Shown here piece by piece: positions 38,158 to 47,139 of a stretch of 64,000 bases of DNA; the stretch's first letter is position 1, and each line of letters starts with the position of its first letter. The position numbers and the translations under genes were made by a program. The stretch spans positions 186,001 to 250,000 of the forward strand of contig VENI01000009.1 of NCBI GenBank assembly GCA_009711615.1, written 5' to 3'. The DNA comes from Bacillota bacterium (lineage in GTDB: Bacteria > Bacillota > Desulfotomaculia > Desulfotomaculales > Desulfohalotomaculaceae). Below the pieces are notes generated by a model. It worked only from the letters and a program-made list of their open reading frames with translations, searched no databases and was not told where the DNA came from.

Positions 38158-38427
38158 TTATTGTGCGATTACTTCACGCGGGTAAATGCTTACTTGCTTT
38201 TTATCTCTACCTTTGCGTTCAAACTTTACCACGCCGTCAGCTTTGGCGAACAATGTATCGTCTCCACCTCTACCTACGTTGGTACCTGGGTGGATTTTAG
38301 TTCCGCGCTGACGTACCAAGATACATCCGGAAGTAACGAACTGGCCATCGCCTCGTTTGACACCTAACCGTTTGGCTTCTGAATCCCGGCCGTTCCTCGA
38401 ACTACCTACTCCTTTTTTATGAGCCAT
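38158..38427 (-). CDS. rpmA: 50S ribosomal protein L27
   Basis: 89 residues: [28 protein letters not shown], then the usual [13 protein letters not shown] core. L27 reaches the peptidyl-transferase centre. ATG 38427 follows AGGAGG; the earlier GTG in the frame lies inside the binding site. The N-terminus starts directly at AHKKG, without the cleavable extension typical of Firmicutes, and no prp protease gene separates it from rplU. Confidence 0.97.
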   Translation of the reverse strand: MAHKKGVGSSRNGRDSEAKRLGVKRGDGQFVTSGCILVRQRGTKIHPGTNVGRGGDDTLFAKADGVVKFERKGRDKKQVSIYPREVIAQ

Positions 38428-38471
38428 TAATCCCACCTCCTTTTAGAACGTGGTTATCTTATTTTTAAGTA

Positions 38472-38783
38472 TTATGCATTAATCTTTTCCACTACAACCT
38501 CTGTGAACGGTTGACGGTGACCCTTTTTACGGCGGTAATTCTTCTTGGGCTTATACTTGAAAACAATAATCTTACGGCCTTTACCGTGACGTACTGCTTT
38601 CATGGTTACTTTGGCACCATCGACAGTAGGGGTACCCACTTTTAATTCACCATCTTTTTGCACCATCATCACACGGTCAATGTCAACAGTCTCACCCGGT
38701 TCCAACGCAAGCTTTTCAACAAAAAGGGTATCTCCCTCTTGTACTTTGAACTGCTTGCCTCCGGTTTCAATAATTGCGTACAC
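38472..38783 (-). CDS. rplU: 50S ribosomal protein L21
   Basis: 103 residues, starting [17 protein letters not shown] and ending with [24 protein letters not shown]. Binds 23S rRNA. GTG 38783 is the family start behind AGGGGAGGTG; the GTG at 38792 lies within that site. Co-transcribed with rpmA (44-bp gap). A structured leader and promoter lie upstream. Confidence 0.97.
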   Translation of the reverse strand: MYAIIETGGKQFKVQEGDTLFVEKLALEPGETVDIDRVMMVQKDGELKVGTPTVDGAKVTMKAVRHGKGRKIIVFKYKPKKNYRRKKGHRQPFTEVVVEKINA

Positions 38784-38813
38784 TAGCTGCACCTCCCCTT
38801 ATTAATAGGACTC

Positions 38814-38860
38814 GCCGGGCAGTGGGTAGGCAAATGGCCATTTACAAACCCATCCCGTGC
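38814..38860 (-). promoter_or_regulatory. structured 5' leader of rplU (candidate L21 leader)
   Basis: Nested pairing: CGGG (38816-38819) with CCCG (38854-38857), GGGT (38824-38827) with ACCC (38848-38851), and an inner self-complementary AAATGGCCATTT (38832-38843). Position between promoter and rplU fits the known L21 leader class, thought to bind L21 for autoregulation. The assignment is by position and fold only. Confidence 0.5.
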
Positions 38861-38886
38861 GGTGGTAAAAACACTTACATCACATT

Positions 38887-38914
38887 ATTTTATCACACTA
38901 AAGACAATTGTCAA
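38887..38914 (-). promoter_or_regulatory. sigma-A promoter of rplU-rpmA
   Basis: TTGACA (38909-38914), 16-bp spacer and TAAAAT (38887-38892) on the minus strand, immediately after the chemoreceptor stop (38921). Confidence 0.8.
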
Positions 38915-38920
38915 GAATCA

Positions 38921-40639
38921 CTATACTTTAAAGTTATTTACGGTACGTTGTAATTTCTCAGCAATACCGTCTAGCAGTTGTGAGGTAGAGGCAACCTCAT
39001 CTATGTTAGATGTGACATGCTGGGTGGAGGCAGCTACCTGGTCGATATTATCGCTCACTTGCTCTGTGGCTTCAGAAATTTGTTTTACCATGTTAGCATT
39101 TATTTTTACACTTTCAGTAATTTCATCAAATGCTTTACCGGTATTTTTAATTGCCACCACCCCTTCAGTGGCTTGTTTTGCTCCTGAATGCACCACTTCC
39201 ATCACTTTATCCGTGTTAATCTGGATATTATAAATAACCTCAGTTATTTCTTTTACCGATTTACTGGAGTCATCCGCCAATTGCCTCACTTCATTGGCCA
39301 CCACTGCAAAACCACGCCCATACTCACCAGCCCGGGCTGCTTCTATGGAAGCATTTAACGATAACAAGTTAGTCTGCTTAGCAATACCGTTTACCACATC
39401 CAGCATTTGTTTAATCCGGTTGGTTTGCTCTTTTAAATTATCTACCAGTTCTACCGTCAATTTAGACTGTTCATTAATCTCTGTCATTTTAGCTGACGCC
39501 AGATTCACTGCTTCATTACCCTTGGTTGCAGTATGTTCGGCTTTTACTGCAGCATATAAAGCTTCCCCGGCACTTTCTGCCTCCTGTTTGGCAGAACTGG
39601 CCAGTTCCATGAAGATTTCGTTTATCATATTAATATTATTGGAAACACTTTTGCTACCTCTTAACAGTTTTTCGCTTTCGTCCCCTATGTCTGCCCCGTA
39701 CTTCACTAATTGAGAGATGATTTGGTTCAGCTGATCCACCATTTCGTTAAAAACATTAGCTAGCATGCCCATTTCGTCTTTGGTGCCAACCTCAATTTGG
39801 CTGGTTAAATCTCCTTTAGCTATCCGCCTGGCGCCAGTCATCACTTCTTTTAATGGCCTATTGATAAAACGATTAACCACTAACAGACTGCAGGCAACCC
39901 CTAGTATTGTTGCAACAAATCCAAATGCTGCTACCACCAACACCGCTTGTTGACTTTCCTCCTGAGCTTTCCGTTGCAATTCCTGGTTCATTTTTTTGTT
40001 TATTTCTACAAACTTATCTGTTTTTCCAAGCAGTTGTTCAAATATAGGTTGGTCTTCTGTCACCATAGAATGATAGGCTACCTGGTAGTGCCCATCCCGC
40101 ACCATGGGACCTAACTTGATTTCCCAAATACTTGATATCAACTTATCAGCTTTTATTATTTGCATAAGCTTGTCCTTCTTTGCTTGATCATTGGTTTCTA
40201 GTAGCAATTGCTGCTCCAATTGTTGGCTAGCTTTTTTTGCTTCTTGGGCATTATTAAAAGCCTTTTCACTACCAGTAAGGGTCCACTCTTTTATACTAGC
40301 CAACTGTTGATGTACGTGGTACTGAATACGCTGCATTTCCATTGTATATTCCGACTGATCTTGAATGATATCATTAATATGGTTAATCTGCTGGGTCTTA
40401 GCAAAAGCAAAACCTAGTGCAGACATAAAAAATAAAATAGTTACAAAAAATCCTGTATAGAGTTTTGTTGCTATGGTTATTTTGCTGTCAAATTCCTTTA
40501 TATTAAAGTTTGTATTTCTTATTAACCAATTCCTCTTTTGTAATTTGCCTGACACCAATTCTTTTATCGATTTCTGTTTATTTGTTCTCGTATTCCAGCT
40601 GATTACTTGACTGAACATGTTACTAAAAAATTTTTTCAA
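38921..40639 (-). CDS. methyl-accepting chemotaxis protein with CHASE3-like sensor
   Basis: About 572 residues. An unusual 60-residue cytoplasmic N-terminus precedes TM1 (about 62-82). A helical extracytoplasmic domain follows, with [13 protein letters not shown] resembling CHASE3. Then come TM2 (about 230-252), HAMP ([22 protein letters not shown]), and the signalling domain with [25 protein letters not shown]. No C-terminal CheR pentapeptide. It relays a signal to CheA/CheW. TTG 40639 follows GGGGGAG; the ATG at 40654 has no site. It interrupts the common rng-rplU adjacency and ends at the rplU promoter. Confidence 0.92.
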   Translation of the reverse strand: MKKFFSNMFSQVISWNTRTNKQKSIKELVSGKLQKRNWLIRNTNFNIKEFDSKITIATKLYTGFFVTILFFMSALGFAFAKTQQINHINDIIQDQSEYTMEMQRIQYHVHQQLASIKEWTLTGSEKAFNNAQEAKKASQQLEQQLLLETNDQAKKDKLMQIIKADKLISSIWEIKLGPMVRDGHYQVAYHSMVTEDQPIFEQLLGKTDKFVEINKKMNQELQRKAQEESQQAVLVVAAFGFVATILGVACSLLVVNRFINRPLKEVMTGARRIAKGDLTSQIEVGTKDEMGMLANVFNEMVDQLNQIISQLVKYGADIGDESEKLLRGSKSVSNNINMINEIFMELASSAKQEAESAGEALYAAVKAEHTATKGNEAVNLASAKMTEINEQSKLTVELVDNLKEQTNRIKQMLDVVNGIAKQTNLLSLNASIEAARAGEYGRGFAVVANEVRQLADDSSKSVKEITEVIYNIQINTDKVMEVVHSGAKQATEGVVAIKNTGKAFDEITESVKINANMVKQISEATEQVSDNIDQVAASTQHVTSNIDEVASTSQLLDGIAEKLQRTVNNFKV

Positions 40640-40795
40640 GTTAAACTCCCCCATATAATATGCTATCTATAACCAGTTATAAGTTATCATTAGTTAATTA
40701 ATACTGGGTTTTCTTATGGTAAGATCGTTGTTAAATTGTGGTTAATTAGTTTTAACTTGAAAATATGTACGCAATATATTTCCTTATATGAACAC

Positions 40796-40828
40796 AAAAA
40801 GGGCCCAATATATTAATATTGGGCCCTT
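40796..40828 (-). terminator. intrinsic terminator of rng
   Basis: Perfect 11-base arms GGGCCCAATAT (40801-40811) and ATATTGGGCCC (40816-40826), with a T tract on the minus strand. It separates rng from the chemoreceptor gene. Confidence 0.9.
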
Positions 40829-40838
40829 CCAACTTTCT

Positions 40839-42512
40839 TTATAAAAGTTTTGCTTTTGCATAGGTACGGTACACCTTCTGCACTTCTATCGAAACTGTTT
40901 TTCCAGCCATCATTCCTGCCCCTTGAATGTCTAAAATATATCCATCCAATCTAGCAATGCCATCATCGGTATTTGTGACGTGAGGCTCTTCCACTCTCAC
41001 TTTTAGAATTTCCCCCGCTTTTACTGGAAGTTTACCGCCTTCAATTTCCTCTTGGTCATGTAGCGGTTTTACCGTTACCTGCTCGATATGATGATTTGCA
41101 CAGCCGCGAATAAAAAGGTTTTTTCCAGTTTGATATTCCAGTTCCCTCAACCCAGCACCGCCACTGCCAATAATCCTGGCAGCAACTAAGGGGTTTGCTT
41201 CCACCAGTATAGTTTCTGCACTGGTGAGTCTGGCCATCTGCTGTATTTCCCCTTTAACCTGAATACCTACAGATTCCTCCGATAAAACTTTACCCCTACC
41301 TTCACAATATGGGCAGGTTTTTTGCACCACTTCACTCAAACTAGGGCTTACTTTTTTTCGGGTCATTTCCACCAACCCCAGCTGAGTAATACCCAATATA
41401 TTCACTTTGGTTTTATCTTTTTTAATCTCTTGTTCCAGTATGTGTAAGACTTGCTGTCGGTGTTCTTCTTGCATCATATCTATAAAATCAACAATAACTA
41501 TACCGCCAATATTTCTTAAACGCAGTTGCCTAGAAATCTCCACCGCCGCATCCATGTTTGTTTTTAAAACTGTATCTTCTAAGTCTGTACTTCCTACAAA
41601 CTTTCCGGTATTTACATCTATTGCGGTAAGTGCCTCCGCCTGGTCTATCACCAGGTAAGCACCACACTTCAACCATACCTGTTTTTTTAATGACTTCTGT
41701 ACTTCAACTTCAATACCAAAATCCTCAAATACATTCTCCCGGTTTTCATAGCGCACTTTTACCTTTAGCTTCGGATCAATCATATCCAGTAGTTCCATCA
41801 CCCGTTGAAATTCTTCCCGTGAATCAATAATTAAACGGTCTACATCTTCACTAAAAACATCACGCAACATTCTCTGTACCAATTCCAAATCCCGATGCAA
41901 CAAATTCGGAACCGGGCCGTTGTTGGATTTATTATGAATTTTTTCCCATAATTTTGAGAGAAGGCGAATATCTTTTTCAATCTCTTCTTCAGTGACCCCT
42001 TCAGCAACAGTTCGAACAATGACACCCATACCTTCGGGTTTCATCCGGGCTGCCGTTTCACGCAGCCTTTCACGTTCAGTTTCATCTACTATACGCCGGG
42101 AAATACCAATATAATCCACTTCTGGCATCAGCACCATATATCGCCCCGGCAGGGTTATATTGGTGGTAACCCGAGGCCCTTTGGTTCCAATAGGCTCCTT
42201 AACAATTTGCACAATTATTTCTTGTCCTTGCTTTAGAACATCGTTAATGTTCAATTTATCTGCACTTATTTGCCCTTCCCCCCGTGAATTAACGGCATCT
42301 TCCACGTAAAGAAAGGCGTTTTTTTCCAATCCAATATCTACGAAAGCCGCCTGCATACCAGGTAGTACGTTTTCCACTTGCCCTTTATAAATATTACCAA
42401 CTAAACGCTCATTTTGAGATCGTTCAATATATATTTCCACAAGTTGCTTGTCTTCCAGTACAGCCACTCGGCTTTCTTCATTCTTTACATTAACTATTAT
42501 CTCTTTATACAT
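40839..42512 (-). CDS. rng: ribonuclease G (Rne/Rng family)
   Basis: 557 residues. S1 RNA-binding domain near the N-terminus (GNIYKGQVENVLPGMQAAFVDIG), the catalytic DNase-I-like fold with TAIDVNTGKFVG and GGIVIVDFIDM supplying the metal-binding Asp residues, and the zinc-link CPYCEGRG. It cleaves single-stranded AU-rich RNA and processes 16S rRNA 5' ends. No RNase E-type scaffold tail. Follows the TIGR03960/TIGR03936 genes, as in most Clostridia. Confidence 0.94.
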   Translation of the reverse strand: MYKEIIVNVKNEESRVAVLEDKQLVEIYIERSQNERLVGNIYKGQVENVLPGMQAAFVDIGLEKNAFLYVEDAVNSRGEGQISADKLNINDVLKQGQEIIVQIVKEPIGTKGPRVTTNITLPGRYMVLMPEVDYIGISRRIVDETERERLRETAARMKPEGMGVIVRTVAEGVTEEEIEKDIRLLSKLWEKIHNKSNNGPVPNLLHRDLELVQRMLRDVFSEDVDRLIIDSREEFQRVMELLDMIDPKLKVKVRYENRENVFEDFGIEVEVQKSLKKQVWLKCGAYLVIDQAEALTAIDVNTGKFVGSTDLEDTVLKTNMDAAVEISRQLRLRNIGGIVIVDFIDMMQEEHRQQVLHILEQEIKKDKTKVNILGITQLGLVEMTRKKVSPSLSEVVQKTCPYCEGRGKVLSEESVGIQVKGEIQQMARLTSAETILVEANPLVAARIIGSGGAGLRELEYQTGKNLFIRGCANHHIEQVTVKPLHDQEEIEGGKLPVKAGEILKVRVEEPHVTNTDDGIARLDGYILDIQGAGMMAGKTVSIEVQKVYRTYAKAKLL

Positions 42513-42575
42513 TACATATCATCTCCTGAGGGATAACTCTCTCCCAGGCATGATTCCCATATTAATCACACCTAT

Positions 42576-43268
42576 CTACCACAAGCTATCAGTGGTACTT
42601 TCATCTCCATATAAATCACCGCGATATATACGGCAGCAAGTGCAATCTATTGGCAACCCTGCCTCCTTTAGCTGTATTAAAATCTCTTCAGGTCGAACAT
42701 TTCCCCCGCTACCAGTATTTAAACGGGCATTAAAGGTTACAACGCCACTATCCACTTTCCCTTCCAAAAAGTGAATTCCAGAACGGATGTCGGACTCTTT
42801 AACTTTTCCTTTTGTTTTCCTTTGTACAACTATGGATGAACATTTTAGCAAATCGGACACCACTTGTTCAACTTCACTCTGCTCCAAATCCTCCGTTACC
42901 ATGCATTCTAAGCGATAGTCGGCCTGCTGCACCATAGCCATTAATGACTTTTTCTGTTTCTCTGTTTTCTTTACATTAAGCACTTTCACCCCAGCGGGCA
43001 GTTTTTCGTTTAATCGCCGGGTAATTTCTTGTGGTTCCATTTCCTCTTTCAGTTCCACTTCCAACAATTCCCGTTCTCCTGCCACACCCACCGCAAGGGG
43101 GACAGCTACACTCATTTTGGGATGAGGATTAAAACCCTGTGAAAAGGCTATTGGTATATCCGCTCTACGCAACGCCCTTTCAAACAATTTGGATAAGTCG
43201 AGATGGGAAGTGAAACGTGACATCCCTGTTTTGGCAAACATTATCTTATATTTAGACACCATTATCAT
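42576..43268 (-). CDS. TIGR03936 family (DUF2344) radical-SAM-associated protein
   Basis: 230 residues, beginning KYKIMFAKTGMSRFTSHLDLSKLFERALRRADIPIAFSQGFNPHPKMS, the family hallmark. It always accompanies the TIGR03960 radical-SAM protein, sometimes fused to it; the reaction is unknown, with a role in RNA modification suggested by proximity to rng. It overlaps the TIGR03960 stop by 17 bp. ATG 43268, ATG 43262 or GTG 43259 could each be the start. Confidence 0.88.
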   Translation of the reverse strand: MIMVSKYKIMFAKTGMSRFTSHLDLSKLFERALRRADIPIAFSQGFNPHPKMSVAVPLAVGVAGERELLEVELKEEMEPQEITRRLNEKLPAGVKVLNVKKTEKQKKSLMAMVQQADYRLECMVTEDLEQSEVEQVVSDLLKCSSIVVQRKTKGKVKESDIRSGIHFLEGKVDSGVVTFNARLNTGSGGNVRPEEILIQLKEAGLPIDCTCCRIYRGDLYGDESTTDSLW

Positions 43269-45108
43269 CTCTCCCTAGAACCAGTGGCTCAATTTCCATA
43301 CTGGGACACAAGCCACATCCCGGACATTTACCATCTCGACAGTCTGTAGTAACCTGTTCCTGCAGAGCTCTTTTGTGCTCCATCGCCAAATACCGTTTGC
43401 TCACCCCGGCATCAATGTGATCCCAAGGTAGTGTTTCATCATAATCATAGAGTTGGTAAGCATACCACTTGGGGTCTAAACCAGCATCTTCATAAGCCTG
43501 TAACCATTTATCATATTGAAAGCACTCGTCCCAACCATCAAACCTACATCCCATTCCAACAGCTCGCTGTAGCACATCTCCCAGTCGACGGTCCCCCTTG
43601 GCCAGTGCTGCTTCCATAAAACTGGTAGCAGAATCATGGTAATTAAAATTAATAAACTTAACTTTTAATTTGTCTTTTAAATACCTTTGCTTTGCCCGCA
43701 GTTCTTCCAAAGTATCCTGAGGTTCCCATTGGAATGCCGTATGAGACTTGGGCACAAATGATGAAGCGCTTACAGTAACCTTTAATCGTTTACGAGAAAC
43801 CCCTTGGTCCAAACCTGCTTTCACCACTTTTTGAGCTAGACTGGCAATACCGTCTAGGTCCTCATATGTTTCGGTGGGCAGCCCAATCATAAAGTAAAGT
43901 TTTATGGAATGCCAACCGGCAGCAAAGGCTCCAGTGACAGCATTAATTAAGTTTTCTTCAGTTACTCCCTTATTAATCACATCCCGTAATCTCTGGGTAC
44001 CTGCTTCGGGGGCAAATGTCAGCGATGAGCGCCGTACTTTTTGAACCTCCTTGGCCATATCCACTGAAAAAGCGTCCACTCGCAACGAGGGAAGGGAAAC
44101 ATTAACCCCCTTCCCTGCATGCCGATCCAACAGTGCGGTAATCAGCGGTCGCACTTTGGAGTAATCTGCAGTGGAAAGAGATGTCAGGGATATTTCATCA
44201 TAGCCGGTATTGGCCACTATGTCTTCGGCTTGCTTTAGCAAAGTTTGGGGGTCTTTCTCTCTCACTGGACGATACAGCACCCCAGCTTGACAAAAACGAC
44301 ACCCCCTGGTGCAACCCCGCTGCACTTCCAACATCACCCGATCGTGTACCGCTCCAATTGAAGGAACAATGGGATGGGTAGGAAAAGGCGCTTTGTCAAC
44401 ATCTTTTAACAATCGTTTGTTCACAACCTTCGGCACATCTGAATATTTTGGTGTTACAGCTTTTACACGTCCGCTTTCGAAATATTCAACATTGTAAAAT
44501 GAAGGAACATAGACCCCTTGTAACTGAGCCAATTGATAAAGCAATTCTTCCCTGCCAATGCTTTTCTCTTTAGCTTCAATATAAACATCTAGCATCTCAG
44601 GTAAAACCTCTTCACCCTCGCCCAGTATAAAAAGGTCTATAAAATCGGCCAATGGTTCTGGGTTGAAAGCACAAGGTCCGCCAGCAATAACAAGCGGCAT
44701 GTTTTCATCCCGATCAGCACTTCTAACAGGCATACCCGCCATATCCATCATGTTAAGAATGTTGGTGAAAGTCATTTCATACTGCAACGTAAAAGCTAAA
44801 ATATCAAATTCCTTTACCGAACGGTGCGATTCCAAGGTATAAAGCGGGATTTTCTCCTGTCTCATCAAATGCTCCATATCAGCCCATGGGGCAAAAACAC
44901 GCTCCATTAATGAATCTTCACGCTGATTTACCAGGTGGTATAATATTTGCAGTCCCAAGTAGGACATACCAACTTCGTAAACATCGGGAAAAGCAAATGC
45001 CGTTCGCACTTTAGCCTTATCCCAATCTTTTTTGACAGAATTCCACTCCCCACCAATATAACGGGCAGGTTTTTGTACTTGTGGTAAGATTTTTTCCAGC
45101 TGCTGCAT
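43252..45108 (-). CDS. TIGR03960 family B12-binding/radical SAM protein
   Basis: 618 residues. An N-terminal cobalamin-binding-like fold (AFPDVYEVGMSYLGLQILYHLVNQ, ERVFAPWADME, VIAGGPCAFNPEPLADFIDLFILGEGEE) precedes the radical-SAM domain with C-x3-C-x2-C in GCTRGCRFCQAG, and a Cys-rich tail CRDGKCPGCGLC may hold a further cluster. Function unknown. ATG 45108 is separated from GGGAGTG by an (AT)7 tract. Confidence 0.9.
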   Translation of the reverse strand: MQQLEKILPQVQKPARYIGGEWNSVKKDWDKAKVRTAFAFPDVYEVGMSYLGLQILYHLVNQREDSLMERVFAPWADMEHLMRQEKIPLYTLESHRSVKEFDILAFTLQYEMTFTNILNMMDMAGMPVRSADRDENMPLVIAGGPCAFNPEPLADFIDLFILGEGEEVLPEMLDVYIEAKEKSIGREELLYQLAQLQGVYVPSFYNVEYFESGRVKAVTPKYSDVPKVVNKRLLKDVDKAPFPTHPIVPSIGAVHDRVMLEVQRGCTRGCRFCQAGVLYRPVREKDPQTLLKQAEDIVANTGYDEISLTSLSTADYSKVRPLITALLDRHAGKGVNVSLPSLRVDAFSVDMAKEVQKVRRSSLTFAPEAGTQRLRDVINKGVTEENLINAVTGAFAAGWHSIKLYFMIGLPTETYEDLDGIASLAQKVVKAGLDQGVSRKRLKVTVSASSFVPKSHTAFQWEPQDTLEELRAKQRYLKDKLKVKFINFNYHDSATSFMEAALAKGDRRLGDVLQRAVGMGCRFDGWDECFQYDKWLQAYEDAGLDPKWYAYQLYDYDETLPWDHIDAGVSKRYLAMEHKRALQEQVTTDCRDGKCPGCGLCPSMEIEPLVLGRDDNGV

Positions 45109-45120
45109 ATATATATATAT
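45107..45120 (-). repeat. (AT)7 dinucleotide tract between ribosome binding site and start codon
   Basis: Fourteen bases of alternating AT directly upstream of and overlapping the TIGR03960 ATG, giving a roughly 13-nt spacing from GGGAGTG. Confidence 0.7.
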
Positions 45121-45247
45121 TCACTCCCTGCCTAAATTGCATTCTTATATAGTATTACCAAAAATGATATATTCGCTACATATATTTGGTAACATTATAC
45201 ATTCTACCACAAAACATCAAAACCCTGCCAGGATCACGGTATCATAA

Positions 45248-45273
45248 AACAAAAAGCCACTTAAAAGTGGCTT
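45248..45273 (-). terminator. intrinsic terminator of spoIVFB
   Basis: AAGCCACTT and AAGTGGCTT arms with TTTTTG on the minus strand, 11 bp after the spoIVFB stop. Confidence 0.85.
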
Positions 45274-45283
45274 ACATAATAGT

Positions 45284-46159
45284 TTATTTGCTTTTTATCT
45301 TTCCCACCGGGTAATCCATTCCGTGATTAAGCAAAGCATCAACCACTTCAATTTCACTAATCATATAAGAAAACTTCATTTCTTTATTAATCACCATTAC
45401 TAAATGAAATTTTTGGGGGACAAAGGGCTTTATCACTTCCCGCAAAGGAACATTTTCTAGTGATACTACAGTTTCTGCCGACATTACCCCCGTATCAACC
45501 AGTTCCTTTTTCTTATGGGTTAGTTGTCTTACAAAAAGGTAAGGGGCGGTGCTTTTTTCACGGGTGGCAGCATAGAAAATAAACAACCCTAAAATAAGAA
45601 CGTCTAAACCACTAATGCCCAGTAGCAACCCTAAAATTGCTAGCGATGAAATCACTACTGCCCAGGCTTGACCCATTCCAGTACACAAGTAAGTTGCCTG
45701 TCTAAGCCCCATCCACTTTGCTAAATATGCCCTCATCACCCTGCCACCATCCAGCGGCAAAGCGGGGAGTAAGTTAAATCCGGCAAGCATCATATTGCTT
45801 TGAATAAAAAAACGGCCCAGTTCTTCATCTATAAGGCCGTAACTGCGAAATCCCAAAGCTAAACCAATCATAGCCATATTAGACAAAGGGCCAGCCACTG
45901 CCACCGCAATTTCTTTCCTAGTGTCTAATGCCAACTCACTTCCTAACCTGGCTACACCACCAAAAGGCAGCAGTTCTACTTCCAACACTTGAACACCTAA
46001 CCGCATGGCAGCAATAGTATGTGCAATTTCATGCACCAACACCACACCAAAAAGAATTAAACCCTTGTCCAGAATACCGGCAACAAAGAAGAGACTTAAT
46101 TGAAACAAAAACCAGCCATTGACATGCATGTCAATTCCATATAGACGACCAACCCTCAT
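45284..46159 (-). CDS. spoIVFB: stage IV sporulation protein FB, site-2-type M50 protease
   Basis: 291 residues. Zinc motif HEIAH (residues 43-47) in the second hydrophobic segment, the second metal site NLLPALPLDGG (about 129-139), then a C-terminal CBS-like domain (GVMSAETVVSLENVPLREVI). In Bacillus it cleaves pro-sigma-K in the mother cell after release from SpoIVFA. Partner gene spoIVFA is directly upstream (14-bp gap). Confidence 0.92.
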   Translation of the reverse strand: MRVGRLYGIDMHVNGWFLFQLSLFFVAGILDKGLILFGVVLVHEIAHTIAAMRLGVQVLEVELLPFGGVARLGSELALDTRKEIAVAVAGPLSNMAMIGLALGFRSYGLIDEELGRFFIQSNMMLAGFNLLPALPLDGGRVMRAYLAKWMGLRQATYLCTGMGQAWAVVISSLAILGLLLGISGLDVLILGLFIFYAATREKSTAPYLFVRQLTHKKKELVDTGVMSAETVVSLENVPLREVIKPFVPQKFHLVMVINKEMKFSYMISEIEVVDALLNHGMDYPVGKIKSK

Positions 46160-46173
46160 TGTGTTTACACTCC

Positions 46174-46971
46174 TTAGTTTTTGATTCCCTGCAGTCTGCT
46201 AAGGGGGTCTACCAGTTTATCGTTTTCCCTGATTTCAAAGTGCACACCTGTACCAGCGTTGGCCCTTTCCTCACTTACTCTACCAATTACCATTTCTCTC
46301 TCAACTAGTTGATTCTCTTCAACCAAAACTTCTCCCAACCCGGCATACATGGTAAAACTGTCCTCACCATGGTCTATAAGTACAAATACACCCAGGCTTT
46401 CATCTTCACCAATACGTGCCACCCTGCCATCCCGGGAAGCCTTTACATTACTCCCCGGCGGACAATTAATTGCTATTCCTGTATTAAACCTCTCAATCCC
46501 GATTTCCGGGTCTTCTTCCCATCCATACTTCTTAACCACTTTACCATTTACGGGTACAGCATAATCTTTGTTAACTTGAGTTGATAAAACTGGGCTAACG
46601 CCTGATAAATCGTTTTGAAAAGGCATTTGCATATTAACAGCCTGTAAACCCAGCTGTACTGCTTTATCCACTGCTGGTTGAAAGTTCCATTCTGTGGTCA
46701 GCATATATTTCAGTCCTTCCCTAGCCTGAACCCCCACAGGATGAGTGGTTTCTCTTACCGTCAGCACCACCAACAGAATGGCCAGTGCCACAACCACACG
46801 ATAAAATGTAGGCAGAATTCTTTTTTTTCGTTTATTCCTAGAAGACTTTTTGTTGCTGGTAGTGTAATATGACTCCCAATCATCTAGGTTGTAGCTAGAG
46901 TAATCAGATGAATATTCCGACAGCGTATTTTTTCTTTTAAATTTAAGTATCTTGGGCATTCTAAATTTCAA
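46174..46971 (-). CDS. spoIVFA: SpoIVFA-like M23-family membrane protein
   Basis: About 265 residues. Cytoplasmic Ser/Tyr- and Lys-rich N-terminus, one membrane segment (about 55-75), then a LytM/M23 fold (GIAINCPPGSNVKASRDGRVARIGEDESLGVFVLIDHGEDSFTMYAGL). The zinc-ligand pattern is incomplete (HGED and HFEI only), as in SpoIVFA, which regulates rather than cuts. TTG 46971 follows AGGGGAGGAG; the longer frame to 47091 runs into a terminator. Paired with spoIVFB. Confidence 0.85.
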   Translation of the reverse strand: MKFRMPKILKFKRKNTLSEYSSDYSSYNLDDWESYYTTSNKKSSRNKRKKRILPTFYRVVVALAILLVVLTVRETTHPVGVQAREGLKYMLTTEWNFQPAVDKAVQLGLQAVNMQMPFQNDLSGVSPVLSTQVNKDYAVPVNGKVVKKYGWEEDPEIGIERFNTGIAINCPPGSNVKASRDGRVARIGEDESLGVFVLIDHGEDSFTMYAGLGEVLVEENQLVEREMVIGRVSEERANAGTGVHFEIRENDKLVDPLSRLQGIKN

Positions 46972-47046
46972 TTTATATCTCCTCCCCTTGTAGACATTAA
47001 CTGGACAACTTGTCATTACAGTATATTGGGGGAGGATAATAAATAT

Positions 47047-47081
47047 GACAAAGCCCTGGCATAATTTGCCAGGGCTTTGTC
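47047..47081 (-). terminator. strong hairpin after rodA
   Basis: Perfect 14-base arms at 47047-47060 (GACAAAGCCCTGGC) and 47068-47081. A second inverted repeat, TAATGGATAC/GTATCCATTA (47094-47103 and 47115-47124), lies between it and the rodA stop. T content downstream is modest, so termination may be partial. Confidence 0.75.
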
Positions 47082-47139
47082 TAGAATTCATATTAATGGA
47101 TACATAATAAACCAGTATCCATTATTAATTTTTATTTTT

